From positions 5,724,862 through 5,788,861 of the forward strand of contig SMSO01000025.1 of NCBI GenBank assembly GCA_004764695.1: a DNA stretch of 64,000 nt, given 5' to 3'. The translations under genes and the position numbers were made by a program. This document shows positions 46,469 through 56,658 of this stretch, piece by piece; positions within the stretch are counted from its first letter, which is position 1, and each line of letters opens with the position of its first letter. This DNA is from Schizochytrium sp. TIO01. Lineage: Eukaryota; Sar; Bigyra; Thraustochytrida; Thraustochytriidae. The notes beneath the pieces are model-generated. The model made no database searches. It was given only the letters and a program-made list of their open reading frames with translations, and was not told where the DNA came from.

Positions 46469-48898
46469 CTAACTTTTGGTCATTTTCCCAGCACTTGCGG
46501 CCTTGAGCTGCATCAAGGCGAGACGCTGCCTTTGTTTGATTTCGATTCCATTATAAAATTCGTGGTCTTGACTCTCCAGAAGCTTCTCCTCGGCTTCGCA
46601 ATATAGTAGCTGAGCTTTTCGCGCACTGTCAGCTCTTTCCACAGCATCATTGATCTTCTTATCGATGACAACACGGTCATAGTAGATAGGGCGCACCCGT
46701 GCCTCTGACAATTTCTCTTGAAGTTTGAACCATTGTTCACCTTCCCTAAAGGCTTTGTATTGTTGCGCAAGAACAAGAATAACCCGTCGCTGGTTGGAAA
46801 GCTCATCGATAACCTGAGGATAATCCTCCAATGTGAGACTATCAAATATTGCGAAAATCCTCTCCCTGATGTCGATACTTTCTCCGGCACTAAGCACTTG
46901 CCTTTGATCTTGGGCTAACATGAGAGCCTGGGCATCGCGGAGAGCTTGCAGTAAGCGAGTGCGAGGTCCAGAAGAGCCCTGCTGTGAGCATCCTGGCTCC
47001 TGAAGAGGCTTCTGTAAATCAGTAATGAGAGCATCAGTACAAGACCCAGAAACCCAAAGATCAAGAATCAATGAAATTGCGTCAGTTTTACTTGCAGTTG
47101 ACTTGTAGTGCATAACAATTGGTACTGCATATGCATTATTAGCAAGAAGATCTGCAAGTAGAGCAAGTGCTTGAGCCTGAACCTGAATGACTGATCCATC
47201 AATAAGGTCCAGCAGACGTTCGATACCGTCAGCATCATCAATGAAGAGACGCTCTGAGAGTGGGTCATCAATAATGCAAGCGTGAGCACACGCTAAGCCA
47301 GCAATTACACAAGTCTCTTGATGATGAAGATCATTCCGATTCGGAGAGAGTAGCACATTGCTCACAGCATGTATACCATTACACTCACGCAAGAATTGGG
47401 AGACAGCTACACCCATCCGTGTTAGAGCTAGCGCGGCACTTTCACGAACTGACATGGAATTGGAGGTACATACAAGCCTTACCAATATATTTGCAACAAC
47501 ACTCAAATTATCTGGCATCTCTTTGCAGTGCAGTAAAATTTGAAGACAATCTACAATTAGTTTCTCCCGTGAGATTTCTTGAGCTTTTCCATCGCTTGTT
47601 CTATCCTCACCAGTTTGGTTTGAGACTGTGCAGCGAAGAACCTCAAGAACAGCCTCCTGGTCTTCCTTCACTGGTCCCAAAGATGCGAGAATGCGCAAAG
47701 CATGCGTACGCAGCAGACAGCGTTGGCTTAGCGAGTACGGGGATCCCTTGATACGCTGCGGCAATGGGTCTGGAACGATATAGCCCCGTAATGTTTCCAT
47801 ATAAAGTGCCTCGTTTATTACGGGGCGGCACTCGTCCGAGTTGGCCAAATAGCGCACAGCATACCAAGTAAGAAGCTTAAACTCCATGTCCAGAGGATCT
47901 GCGGTTGCAAAATGCCTGGTATCGCAACCTGTAGGAAGCTCATTTTCTGCTGCGGAAGCATATAACAGTACAAGAGATAACAACCCAGAAGACTTAAACA
48001 ATGCACGATTTGGGGCACGAGACGCCAATTGTGTTGCAATGATAAGAACCTCATTGCGAAGTCTCTTATCGTCAAGTCTATGACCTTCCAGCAACATTCG
48101 TTCAAGTAATGAACATAACATGCTGATAGCACTAAGATTCCCAAGGCGACACAAAGCGTTTGCATGGCGGAACTTGTCCAAGAGCTGCATTCGTGTTCCA
48201 GCCACACATCCGTCGAGTCTTTCAGAGGAATGCTCAAGTACACTCCAGAGAATTTGAACCATAAATCGTATTTCATCCTTGCGAAAGTCAACAACGCGAG
48301 AGACTACTTCAACGAGTAAGTTTGGCACATTCGCTCGAGTAAGGCTTAGAGCGTTCTCCCGGTGAATCGCAAGCACCTGGACCAGTTCCATTAGAGCAAC
48401 TACATCGCAAGCAGCATTGGATGACGCACGGGCTCTTTCATATTCCGCAGAGCTTATTCTCCCGTCTCCATCTACGTCGTTGCTTTTGATATTGTTTACC
48501 ACATGAGCTACAGCTGAATTGACGAGATTCATGGCATCATACCTTGTAAAAAGAGCTCCCACCCAACCATCGTCCTGCTGCACAAAGCGGGTAAGGACTT
48601 GTGCACTAGCTGTAGCAATGTCTTTGCACCCGCTTAGAAGCTCTGCCAAAACTACAAGAACCTTCCCTACAGATGCTTCGTATCGGGCCTTGGCGTGCGG
48701 AGTTCGAGCTTCTAAGACCTGGATACGTTGCAATGCTCGTGGAGCCTCACGAAGCTCTAGAAGAGGTAGCATGGCCACAAAGGCATCACATTCATCAAGG
48801 TACAACGAGGGCCCTACTGATCGTGCAATCTCTTCTTGTCTTCGCTCATACAAACCTTGGGTGAGCTCGTCATCCAGAAATTCCACGAGCGACTCCAT
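46469..48898 (-). CDS. large armadillo/HEAT-like helical protein with one EF-hand; possibly CFAP69-like
   Basis: 809 codons without intron. It is almost wholly alpha-helical, with repeated Leu/Ala-rich helix pairs of armadillo style (for example LALTRMGVAVSQFL and ALALLADLLANNAYAV). A single canonical EF-hand loop, DVDGDGRISSAE (141-152), lies between two repeats; all calcium ligands are present (D141, D143, D145, S149, E152). The last 120 residues are charged and coiled-coil-like, with a conserved-looking V-R-P-I-Y-Y-D stretch. The length and the helical-plus-coiled-coil plan recall the ciliary protein CFAP69, which would suit an organism with flagellate stages. I judge this resemblance from memory and rate it as tentative; a generic armadillo scaffold is the safe call. 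Confidence 0.6.
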   Translation of the reverse strand: MESLVEFLDDELTQGLYERRQEEIARSVGPSLYLDECDAFVAMLPLLELREAPRALQRIQVLEARTPHAKARYEASVGKVLVVLAELLSGCKDIATASAQVLTRFVQQDDGWVGALFTRYDAMNLVNSAVAHVVNNIKSNDVDGDGRISSAEYERARASSNAACDVVALMELVQVLAIHRENALSLTRANVPNLLVEVVSRVVDFRKDEIRFMVQILWSVLEHSSERLDGCVAGTRMQLLDKFRHANALCRLGNLSAISMLCSLLERMLLEGHRLDDKRLRNEVLIIATQLASRAPNRALFKSSGLLSLVLLYASAAENELPTGCDTRHFATADPLDMEFKLLTWYAVRYLANSDECRPVINEALYMETLRGYIVPDPLPQRIKGSPYSLSQRCLLRTHALRILASLGPVKEDQEAVLEVLRCTVSNQTGEDRTSDGKAQEISREKLIVDCLQILLHCKEMPDNLSVVANILVRLVCTSNSMSVRESAALALTRMGVAVSQFLRECNGIHAVSNVLLSPNRNDLHHQETCVIAGLACAHACIIDDPLSERLFIDDADGIERLLDLIDGSVIQVQAQALALLADLLANNAYAVPIVMHYKSTASKTDAISLILDLWVSGSCTDALITDLQKPLQEPGCSQQGSSGPRTRLLQALRDAQALMLAQDQRQVLSAGESIDIRERIFAIFDSLTLEDYPQVIDELSNQRRVILVLAQQYKAFREGEQWFKLQEKLSEARVRPIYYDRVVIDKKINDAVERADSARKAQLLYCEAEEKLLESQDHEFYNGIEIKQRQRLALMQLKAASAGKMTKS

Positions 48899-49258
48899 CG
48901 TAGAAGGAGCTCTTTACAATTTCAAGAATGTAACCTCAGCCTTACGCCAGAACCTCATAGCCTGTTTTATGAGTTTGTCCACTCTTCTACGTAACGCAGT
49001 TCCATAAACTCGTACCTTGAACGCTGTTCTTCAGGTAGCAAGCATCTACTTATCTTTGCACACAATAATGTTGAGACTAATTGGCATCCATTCTCTGAAC
49101 AAGACATATCTCATAACGGACTTTTTCTTAATTTTGTTTTTACCCCTTTTCATTCTCTATTTCTCTTCTCTTCTTCTCTGTCTTCGTGGGTGAGCTTAAT
49201 ACTAACAGAATATTTATATTAATCCACAACAATCCTCTGCTACATCCAACAAAAAGAA
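48899..49258. other. spacer between armadillo-like gene and first tRNA
   Basis: This contains the promoter of the minus-strand armadillo-like gene. It is T-rich at 49,120-49,180. No gene was seen. Confidence 0.5.
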
Positions 49259-49330
49259 GCTTCGATAGCACAGCGGCAGTGCGTGTGATTCGTAATCTCA
49301 AGGTCCCGGGTTCGATTCCCGGTCGAAGCT
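49259..49330 (+). tRNA. tRNA-Thr (anticodon CGT), copy 1
   Basis: 72 nt that fold as a cloverleaf. The acceptor stem GCTTCGA/TCGAAGC is perfect, with discriminator T. The D stem is GCAC/GTGC with G18-G19 in the loop. The anticodon loop is TTCGTAA, giving CGT, which reads ACG. The T stem is CCGGG/CCCGG with loop TTCGATT. The anticodon stem has one T-T mismatch (29:41). The internal Pol III promoters are exact: A box TAGCACAGCGG and B box GGTTCGATTCC. A T-rich stretch just downstream would end transcription. There is no encoded CCA and no intron, as expected for a nuclear gene. Confidence 0.95.
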
Positions 49331-49644
49331 TTTATTTTTTATTTTTAAAATTTGACTTTAGTACCTCACCTCATTATTGGAATTTTTTCACCCTAAATAA
49401 GCTCATAATCTAACTTTGTTTTGGCCCAAGTAAAAACTGCAGCCAACCTTGAATTTGAAAGGGTTTGCTACCTACCTTAGTGTTTAAATACAGAAAGTAC
49501 TTTGCTCGATTTGAGGTTGACATTGGAACTACTAGAGCCTCGCTTTTGAATTACTGGAAACATCGATTAAACATTTTGCTGTCACTCCTTAACGTTTTGG
49601 TTTTTGATGACGTTTCTATTTTCGTACTATGGTGCCACCATTCT

Positions 49645-49716
49645 GCTTCGATAGCACAGCGGTAGTGCGTGTGATTCGTAATCTCAAGGTCCCGGGTTCG
49701 ATTCCCGGTCGAAGCT
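49645..49716 (+). tRNA. tRNA-Thr (anticodon CGT), copy 2
   Basis: Identical to the copy at 49,259 except for one D-loop base (C to T). The flanks are unrelated apart from downstream T runs, which act as terminator. Both share the T-T mismatch in the anticodon stem, so it is a feature of the gene and not an error. Confidence 0.95.
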
Positions 49717-50868
49717 TGTGGGTTTTTAATTTTTGTGTTTTATTTTCGGTGTTCTTATTTTGGAGTTTTGACTGTTTTAGGGTCTGAGAATGAAATTATT
49801 GAACCCTGTAACAACACTCAGGGTCCCCAATTTGCAAGTTCGAATAGAATAGCCCTGAATATCGTAAAAAGGTGGTTACAAAAAGGTAGCCAGATCTATA
49901 CACCACAAATTTCTGATTTTCAGGCGCAGATTCTTGAAATTTCTGTGTCAGATTGCTAGTTCTAGCCTTGAAGAACATCATCTTCAAGCCCCGAGCTCTA
50001 AAATAAAGGTGATGATGAATAATTGGAATTTTCGATTCTAGCTTTGAACGAAATCAATCGGTCTAAGTCTGATTAAAAATAGCTCTTTTTTCTACGTTTT
50101 ATGTAGACAAAAATACCATGTTATCCTTAATTAGTTTCAAACTTGTATCGTGAAACGGTCGTACCGGGGATACTTAACAAAGCTTCGGGAGAATTGGATT
50201 CTACATAAATTTTACTATTTGACTTCTGGGAGCACCTTTAAAATTCCTTCAGAATGAAAAATGTACATTGGATATACACTTAGCCTCTAATTCGCGAAAT
50301 ATATCGAAGCGCTTTTTGCAGAATGCAGCAAATAGACCTGGATGTATCTCACAGCCTTTGCACTCCTTGGTAGTAGATCTCCCTCGTCGAGAGACGTGAT
50401 CCTGACTTTTCTCGCACCAACAATACATGTCCTCCTTGCCACAGGGGTACCATAAGCTTGATTGCGTGATAGAGTGTGCTTATTGTGTATATTGTTTTTC
50501 AAACCTTGAAGCAGGTTAAGTATGAACTGTTTTTGTTACGTATTTCGATGATTCTTCATAGTCTTCGCTTTGGGGTGATGATACAATCGCAGAATTGGGA
50601 TTCGCAGCAACAATAATACCATTTACGGAAAGCGGGAATTGATTATGCTCATAAAATCGATAACACATGCCTTTGTGCAAATCTTCTAAGAACACTACAA
50701 ATGATGTGGTGTTCTCCTAGCTGTCTGCCATGCATCAAAGGATTTTGCATATGGATTAGAAGCTTCAAGACGCGCAAGTTGATATACACGGAATGTATTA
50801 TATAGTGTGTAGTCGACGTAAGTAAGCCAGATTATAGCCGCAGGCTTCAGTTGACTAGTACGCTGCCT
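49717..50868. other. gene-free stretch after the tRNA pair
   Basis: AT-rich, with no frame of recognisable content. It leads into the decayed P-loop gene. Confidence 0.5.
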
Positions 50869-52440
50869 TCAACCTTCGACTATCTTCCGAACAATATCAA
50901 CATTTCCCATGTGGCGATTCCAAACACTGCATAACTTCGGTAATATTTTTTTACAGGGTGGCGGTGTCCCATTTGATAGTACATCATCATTGTGCCGCCG
51001 CCAGAGTTGCAAGCAAATGCCACCTGTAAGTTGTTCTCTAGCAAAACCATACGACGACGAGTAATCATCACCAAGATGGGGAGATCTCCCTAGATGCTCT
51101 TCATAGGCAAACTTCATGTACTCATTTGCGAGAGCACCTAAATAGCCTCTCCATTGCCTAGCGTGTGCGTCAAATGATCCTCTTGTGAGTGAGTCTCGAG
51201 GCAGAGCCTTGTTAGAATCTTTAATACCTCCGATTCTTCCATAGTGCTAACTTTGTCTTGAATCTTGTTGGAATACTGTTCGAACCCCAGACTGGGAGTG
51301 AACATTAACCACAAATATGGGCCAACTCTGGACTTACGTTTAAGAACCTGTGTTGGAGTAAAGTGCAAGCATTCAGCTAAAGATACAAGACTCGATCCCA
51401 TCGTAAGTCGTTCATTATGTGTTGGGCATGACACATAAAGCTGCTTTGCATCATAATGTTTACAAAACGCTTTGTAGCGCTGCGTATCTGGAGAGCAGGC
51501 AGCAACGCATGGTATTCCTCGAACTGCAGGTACTTCCTGCATCGAGGCCTCTGGGTCATAAATTTCTTTGTATATTACCATTATGAGAAACAGGCCTGAG
51601 CGCAGATACACTAATTGCGATGTCCCTCTCAACTCGACAAACTTGTCTTGAACCCACCTCTAGTGACAAGAAGAATGCGCCAACGCTGATGGCTGCTCCA
51701 TTCCACCAAAACGTGAAAATTTGTGGCTCTGGAAGCACTGATAGGTCTTCACCAAGAACACACCACACTTCTGGGTTAAATACCACCACTACGTACTTCC
51801 AAAGGTGCCAAGACTTTGAGATACCTGGATCGCCAATAACGACTGAATTTTCATATTTTCACCACGCCTTCATAAGACCAATATCTTCATTTCTAAAGAA
51901 TAAAATATTTGCTCCAGGACGATTAACCATTCCTGGAAAAGACCGTGGCAAGGTGACCACGTACATGGAGCTATCCACAGCAAATTCCTCTTCACTCTCC
52001 CACACCACCTTTGTCACCCCAATCTTGTCTGCCCTGGCCATATTGGGCCATTCCACAAATCCTGTTTCCTCATCCAGTGTTCAAGTTCCATGATTCACGA
52101 CCTCAGCGCCTGACACGCTCCGAAGCCACGTTTGCTCGCCCTCCGCAGCTTTTGGTCTGCATTCGATATAATTGGCGCATGCTCGCTGTAGCTTCTGAGC
52201 CATATCCTTGTCAAGCCCGTCCGTGTTGAAGAAGGAAGGTTGGTCAATATCAGCCGGATTCGTACTCATAGGCAACTTGGTCTCGCCAACATGTTTATGA
52301 TATAGAAAGTCACAGGCAGCTAAAGGAACACCTTCCTGACGCAAAATACTTAGAAATATCTTGTACTCACCTTGGCCAAGATGTAATGTGCAAGTATCAC
52401 AACCAGCATGGAAAAGATTCTAGAAAGCAGTCGTAACTAT
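50869..52440 (-). pseudogene. decayed P-loop gene resembling the Crinkler/RHS (retrotransposon hot spot) family
   Basis: Minus-strand fragments line up in one order. One frame is open from about 52,435, crosses a TGA at about 52,093 and another at about 51,858, and runs to about 51,556. The reading then moves to a second frame (51,632-51,138) and returns to the first at about 51,150 down to 50,869. Right after the second TGA comes VVIGDPGISKS, a P-loop (Walker A) with the G-x-P-G-I-x-K-S form seen in Crinkler/RHS proteins. Later come an S-P-x-x-x-R-Y-K-x-F element and, near the end, an E-Y-M-K-F-A-Y-E-E-H-L helix. The family name rests on memory of these patterns. Two stops and two frame changes mean the gene is dead; other genes here use TGA as a normal stop, so recoding is unlikely. 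Confidence 0.6.
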
Positions 52441-54430
52441 AGCTTCTCGAAGGCCGTAATTCAATAGCCTAGGGACAACTTCTTTTCCGAGAAAGCCTTT
52501 CCAAGAAATTTTACATGCGTTAGTACCCCGTCCATCCATCCATCTTCTCAAGGATCTTTTGGACACCTTCTCGGTCTGGTTTTCCAGGCGTTTCGATAGT
52601 CTTCTGACTAGTTCTTTGACCTGTCCTCATTTCATGATTAGTGGTGCTTCGGTGCCGTACGAAAAGACTTTGTGTCCCTGCCGCTCTGACTCGATGCTCC
52701 ATAAGAATTGTACTTCTGTCAGTAGTGGAGTTGCCCTCAAGAATAGGAGAAAGCTTAAAGCAACACCTTTCCATCATCAACTCTCTCTGTGCTGAGACTT
52801 CACAGCAGTCTTATTAATCAGTGTTGCGCAACAGATGCCCCGAGTGTACAAACCCAGTGACGCTTTCTTCAGCGTTTTGTAGAGAATTCCGTTTCTGAAC
52901 GATGAGAGAAGACCTCTCAAAAGCGGCGGCTGAGGCAGAGTTTTCAGCAGTGTTGAACAGGTAAGTTCTCAAGAAGGAGTCCAATCTCCTGAGTTCGAAG
53001 CAGCAGGGAAGAAGATAGACCGGCGACGAGGGGGGCTTGTACACACGGGCATTTCAGCAGGTCCTCCCACTCCCGACTTGCTTAACAATGAATAGAGTCC
53101 CATGTACCGCGCCAGAGTTTCACATGGACCAAACTCTTCATTCAAGATTTGCTTTGAGTACGCCTAATTATTGAACTAGTAGTAGACTTGCTAGAACAAC
53201 AGTACTAGGTACCCACTGACCTGTTTAAAGTGACGAACGAACCAAAGTATTTACTTAAGCAAATCATTTTCCGATTATGTATTGTTTTCGATGTTTTTTA
53301 GCGCAATAGCCTGACTTGAGAGAAAAACAGCACCGGAAAACATATTTGCTAAGTGAAAACTGAATGAGTCGTTAATATTTAAAGATCCCAGGAGCAGAGA
53401 TGCGAGTGCCCCGTAGTGTCGACAATTTCAAAGAATATTTTGGCATAAAAAATGGGAAGACTTTTCTTTTGGGGAAAGGCAAGAATCATTTTATTTTCTA
53501 CGTATAGAAAAGGCAAACAGCTTGTAAAAGGAGATAAATGCAATACTGAATATTGGATAGAAGCTGACTATAGCATGAGTGGTTGGTTTTGTCTGGAGTA
53601 TATAGCCCCAAAATATTGTTGAAAGCCACAGTAAAGCATCGCATTCAAAATGCTGCCACTCTCGCCGACCTTGCACCTTTGACTCCTACAATTGGTGATT
53701 GATATGCAAACTTTGCGATGCTGCGTGCAAATAATTAAGTTGAATTAAAACACACAATGTCAATCCCTTCAACGAGTGAGCAATCTTGCCGTCGTATGCG
53801 CTGGAGGAAATTTAGATACTCACCAAAACAAAACTGCAAAACAATATTGGTAACCTTGGAGTTGCTTTGTTGATAAGCAAAGGTAAAAAAATAAACGGAG
53901 GAAAAAACATTCAACACCGGGGCTTCGCATGCAGTCCCCTATCATACTACTGACCCGGCCCTACGCGACTTTACTTCTCAGTGCGAATGAGATGAGGTGT
54001 TACCCGCGTGGTATGATCGAATGTACTCTCAGAATGGTGCATACTGTATATATACATAGTATTCAATGGGTTGTTGTTTACTTCTTACTTCTATGACTAT
54101 CTAGTTCATAGTAGGTAGTACTAAGGGGTAGTACTGCTAGAACCTCTGGAGCAATATCACTGGAGAAGATATTCCAGTAGTAGGCTTTACGAAATAGTAA
54201 TAGTCTTGAAAGAGCGAGAAAGAAAGGAGGTCAAGCACCGAGGCTTAGTAGGTAAGGTTAAGTTCAAACTAGTAAATATCCTTTTACTTCGAGAGCACTA
54301 AAGAGTATCTCCTTCTTAAGGAGAACCATAGTAACTCAGTAAGTATAAGAAAAACTTTTTTTTTCTGGAGTATCCAAGATCATTAAAATTAATGATGTTA
54401 TTGATATCAACTTTATCTTTACATTTTCAA
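52441..54430. other. gene-free stretch between the pseudogene and the element
   Basis: AT-rich, with TAGTA-type repeats near 54,105-54,140. Short open frames at 52,520-53,044 have no recognisable content. They could be further remnants of the upstream part of the decayed gene. Confidence 0.4.
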
Positions 54431-54517
54431 AACAGGACCTTGAATGGTACAGTATTAAACATCTTTATTTGGCCAAAAAATGGACATTTTGGTGGTCGTT
54501 TGTGTCAAAATTTAAAA
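54431..54517 (+). repeat. 87-bp direct repeat, left copy
   Basis: Identical to 62418-62504 over the first 20 and the last 59 bases; the 8 bases between differ. The two copies start 7,987 bp apart and have the same orientation. It lies 147 bp before the first gene of the compact cluster. Confidence 0.9.
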
Positions 54518-54663
54518 ACCCTATAAGAAAAAAGTTTTTCTGTAGCTAATGATGCTTAAGTCGACCATGATAGACTTTTTTTGGTATCCCGTTTTGGGTA
54601 TTGGGGCGGTGGGTTGAAACCATAAGTTGAAAACCAAATGTCTGCCAAAACACCAAACATCAA

Positions 54664-55944
54664 ATGAAAAACTTCAACGAGTTATTCGCCAAGTCACACA
54701 GGAAGACAGCTTTTTCAAGCTACCACCAAGGTAAACCAAATGACACCATGAAAGAAATGCTGGCATGGGAGTCGACAAATCCATCACTCAAAGGGAAAAA
54801 ATGCACAACCTGCAAAATATTGTTTGCCCAAGCAATAGTTAAATTAAGGTACTGCTGCGGTGCAAGGAAATGTCGTCTAGAACAATCCAAGAAAGAATTT
54901 GAAAAATCGACATTTGAAAAACAAGCGTTATCGGTAAAGGCAAAGCAAAAGCACATGTCGCGATCAAAGCAAGAAAAACTTGGTATTTCAATAAACAAAG
55001 CAAAGGGTCAGAAACGCCGTTATGACACCATGTCGGAATCCGAAAGAATAACTTTGCGACAACGCCAAAAAGACGGTATTGATCGTGCATCAAAGGATCC
55101 TGTAAAAAAACAAAAGAGACTCAACAACAGGTACGACAGGTTGAAAAGTGGTTTTGTTGTGCACAAACACCTTGTACAAACATCATGTGGAAAGACCGTG
55201 AGAGTGTGGACAAGGGGGTGGGAATATAGAACAATTCAGTTCCTTGTCGATGTCTTTACTGAAAAGGTGTTGTTCAGAGATTTCAAATTGAAGAATGATG
55301 TTTACATAGTGAGATTTGACAACCACGGTGTCTTCCTTGGGCCACATGATACTAGGGGTATTGATCCCAGTATTTTAAAAGCAGAATCAATCTATTTCGA
55401 AGAGCATGGCGAACTTCGCCATGATCTTGACCATCACTTTAAACTCAATAATTCTCACCAACGAAAAACCTTTGTTGATACTCTTGTCAAGCACTTTGAG
55501 ATTGACAATGTCGATTACATGAAGAGCCTAATCGAAGGGAAAACTCAGGTTGCCATTGAAACGAAAAGTTTCAAAAGGGCAGCGGTTCAAAAGGGCGTTG
55601 AGTGGGTCGAAATGATGTTGGCCAATGCTATTGCAGCGCTGGTTGCAGAATCAAACATGGTCTACTTCGTGTTCTGCTGGACTGAATCGAGTTTAACATT
55701 TTACAATGTCGACAGGCAAACAGCATCGTTAAAGAAACTCGGAAAGACAATCATGTTTCCAGACACTGGAAAGGATTATCAGCAATTGATCAAGTACCAC
55801 AAAGCTGCTTTTGAAGGGACAAGTATCGCCTGTCCAGAAGCGTTCACCACAACAAATTTGAAGAGTGCAAAACCAATTAAAAATGGCCATGTCGATACGG
55901 TTGGTAAGGATAGACTCCATATTACAATAAAACAAGAGTTTTAA
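54664..55944 (+). CDS. unknown Lys-rich protein with N-terminal Cys cluster, part of the compact element
   Basis: 426 codons; no family recognised. Residues 40-66 hold a likely zinc site: CTTC, then a pair of adjacent Cys in RYCCGARKCR. Residues 65-165 are very basic and helical (many Lys, Arg and Gln), as in DNA-binding arms. The rest (about 170-426) looks like a folded alpha/beta domain with several W, Y and F residues, an EEHGELRHDLDHHF stretch (a run of acidic and His residues that might bind metal) and a V-Y-F-V-F-C-W strand. It is convergent with the minus-strand genes and ends 28 bp from the next frame. Lys codons are mostly AAA, unlike the C/G-biased host genes. It may be a nuclease or element-specific DNA-binding protein, but nothing visible proves either. 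Confidence 0.7.
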   Translation: MKNFNELFAKSHRKTAFSSYHQGKPNDTMKEMLAWESTNPSLKGKKCTTCKILFAQAIVKLRYCCGARKCRLEQSKKEFEKSTFEKQALSVKAKQKHMSRSKQEKLGISINKAKGQKRRYDTMSESERITLRQRQKDGIDRASKDPVKKQKRLNNRYDRLKSGFVVHKHLVQTSCGKTVRVWTRGWEYRTIQFLVDVFTEKVLFRDFKLKNDVYIVRFDNHGVFLGPHDTRGIDPSILKAESIYFEEHGELRHDLDHHFKLNNSHQRKTFVDTLVKHFEIDNVDYMKSLIEGKTQVAIETKSFKRAAVQKGVEWVEMMLANAIAALVAESNMVYFVFCWTESSLTFYNVDRQTASLKKLGKTIMFPDTGKDYQQLIKYHKAAFEGTSIACPEAFTTTNLKSAKPIKNGHVDTVGKDRLHITIKQEF

Positions 55945-55972
55945 AAGTATAAAAGATCTTTTTATGTTAATT

Positions 55973-56185
55973 TTACAGTCGCAACTGCGACATTCTTTCA
56001 AGTTCTTGTTCGACGGCAACAATGTCGTTGTTGGATAGCACACCTGTGTAAAAATGTCGTGCAGAGGTGAAGAATGATGGGTGATTGGATCGTTTAATCC
56101 ATGTTCGGTACTTGACCCTGTGATGTGCAAGGGCAACTGTACCTGATCTTGCCAACGTTGTTGTCGTACTCGTATCATTCATCAT
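55973..56185 (-). CDS. possible small protein of the compact element
   Basis: 70 codons from the first ATG (the frame opens one GTG earlier). No family recognised: Thr-rich start, then a mixed basic stretch with several His, ending in a short predicted helix. The case for it is position. It fills the space between two better-supported frames, starts 37 bp after the stop of the zinc-finger gene and stops 28 bp from the convergent gene. A chance frame remains possible. Confidence 0.35.
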   Translation of the reverse strand: MMNDTSTTTTLARSGTVALAHHRVKYRTWIKRSNHPSFFTSARHFYTGVLSNNDIVAVEQELERMSQLRL

Positions 56186-56222
56186 CACTGATTTGTATTT
56201 TCTAAAATACCAAAAACAGTTT

Positions 56223-56621
56223 CTACATATGATTCCTTTTTTCCTTCACCTTGTAAAACTTCAGGTTCAAGCACTCATCAAACGTCTTTGGGCTGATGAT
56301 CCGTTCGACTTTTTCCGGATTCGCAATGTCATTGATTTGAAGAATTGCCATGATGGTTTCTCTTTTAATTCCTGAAACAATCTGTCGATGGCCCAAGTAT
56401 TGTAATCTTCGCTTCAGTTTGGTGACAAGCCTGTTGATCACATCTAATTCTCCTCTGACCTTGCTGTTGTCAGCGCTACAAGCTTTGCATTGCCGTTGTT
56501 GTTTTTGGACCCATGACAAGAAGAATTCGTCCTCACCTTTGTATTCGTTGCACTTATTGCAGAAAACCTCGTCATCGACATTCCGAAAAGACGGCTTCGG
56601 AACAATCTTGCAGTGAATCAT
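56223..56621 (-). CDS. small CxxC-CxxC zinc-binding protein of the compact element
   Basis: 132 codons with an ATG start. An N-terminal treble-clef-like site: CNKC near residues 21-24 and CKAC near 46-49, with a K-x-x-x-x-F-F element between them, a pattern seen in many small phage and mobile-element proteins and in HNH-type zinc knuckles. No HNH catalytic residues were seen. The C-terminal 80 residues are helical and basic. It starts 37 bp after the recombinase stop on the same strand, which suggests co-expression. It may be a DNA-binding accessory factor for the recombinase; that is inference. Confidence 0.6.
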   Translation of the reverse strand: MIHCKIVPKPSFRNVDDEVFCNKCNEYKGEDEFFLSWVQKQQRQCKACSADNSKVRGELDVINRLVTKLKRRLQYLGHRQIVSGIKRETIMAILQINDIANPEKVERIISPKTFDECLNLKFYKVKEKRNHM

Positions 56622-56658
56622 CGTTCAATCTTTGGTAATTTCGAAAAATCAATATATG

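Noticed and set aside
51858-52095. Possible reassigned TGA codons in the P-loop gene
   Set aside because: Other genes in the window end in TGA and have none inside; with the frame changes, decay is simpler.
56188-56223. Splicing of the zinc-finger frame into the following 70-codon frame
   Set aside because: The available GT...AG borders do not keep the reading frame.
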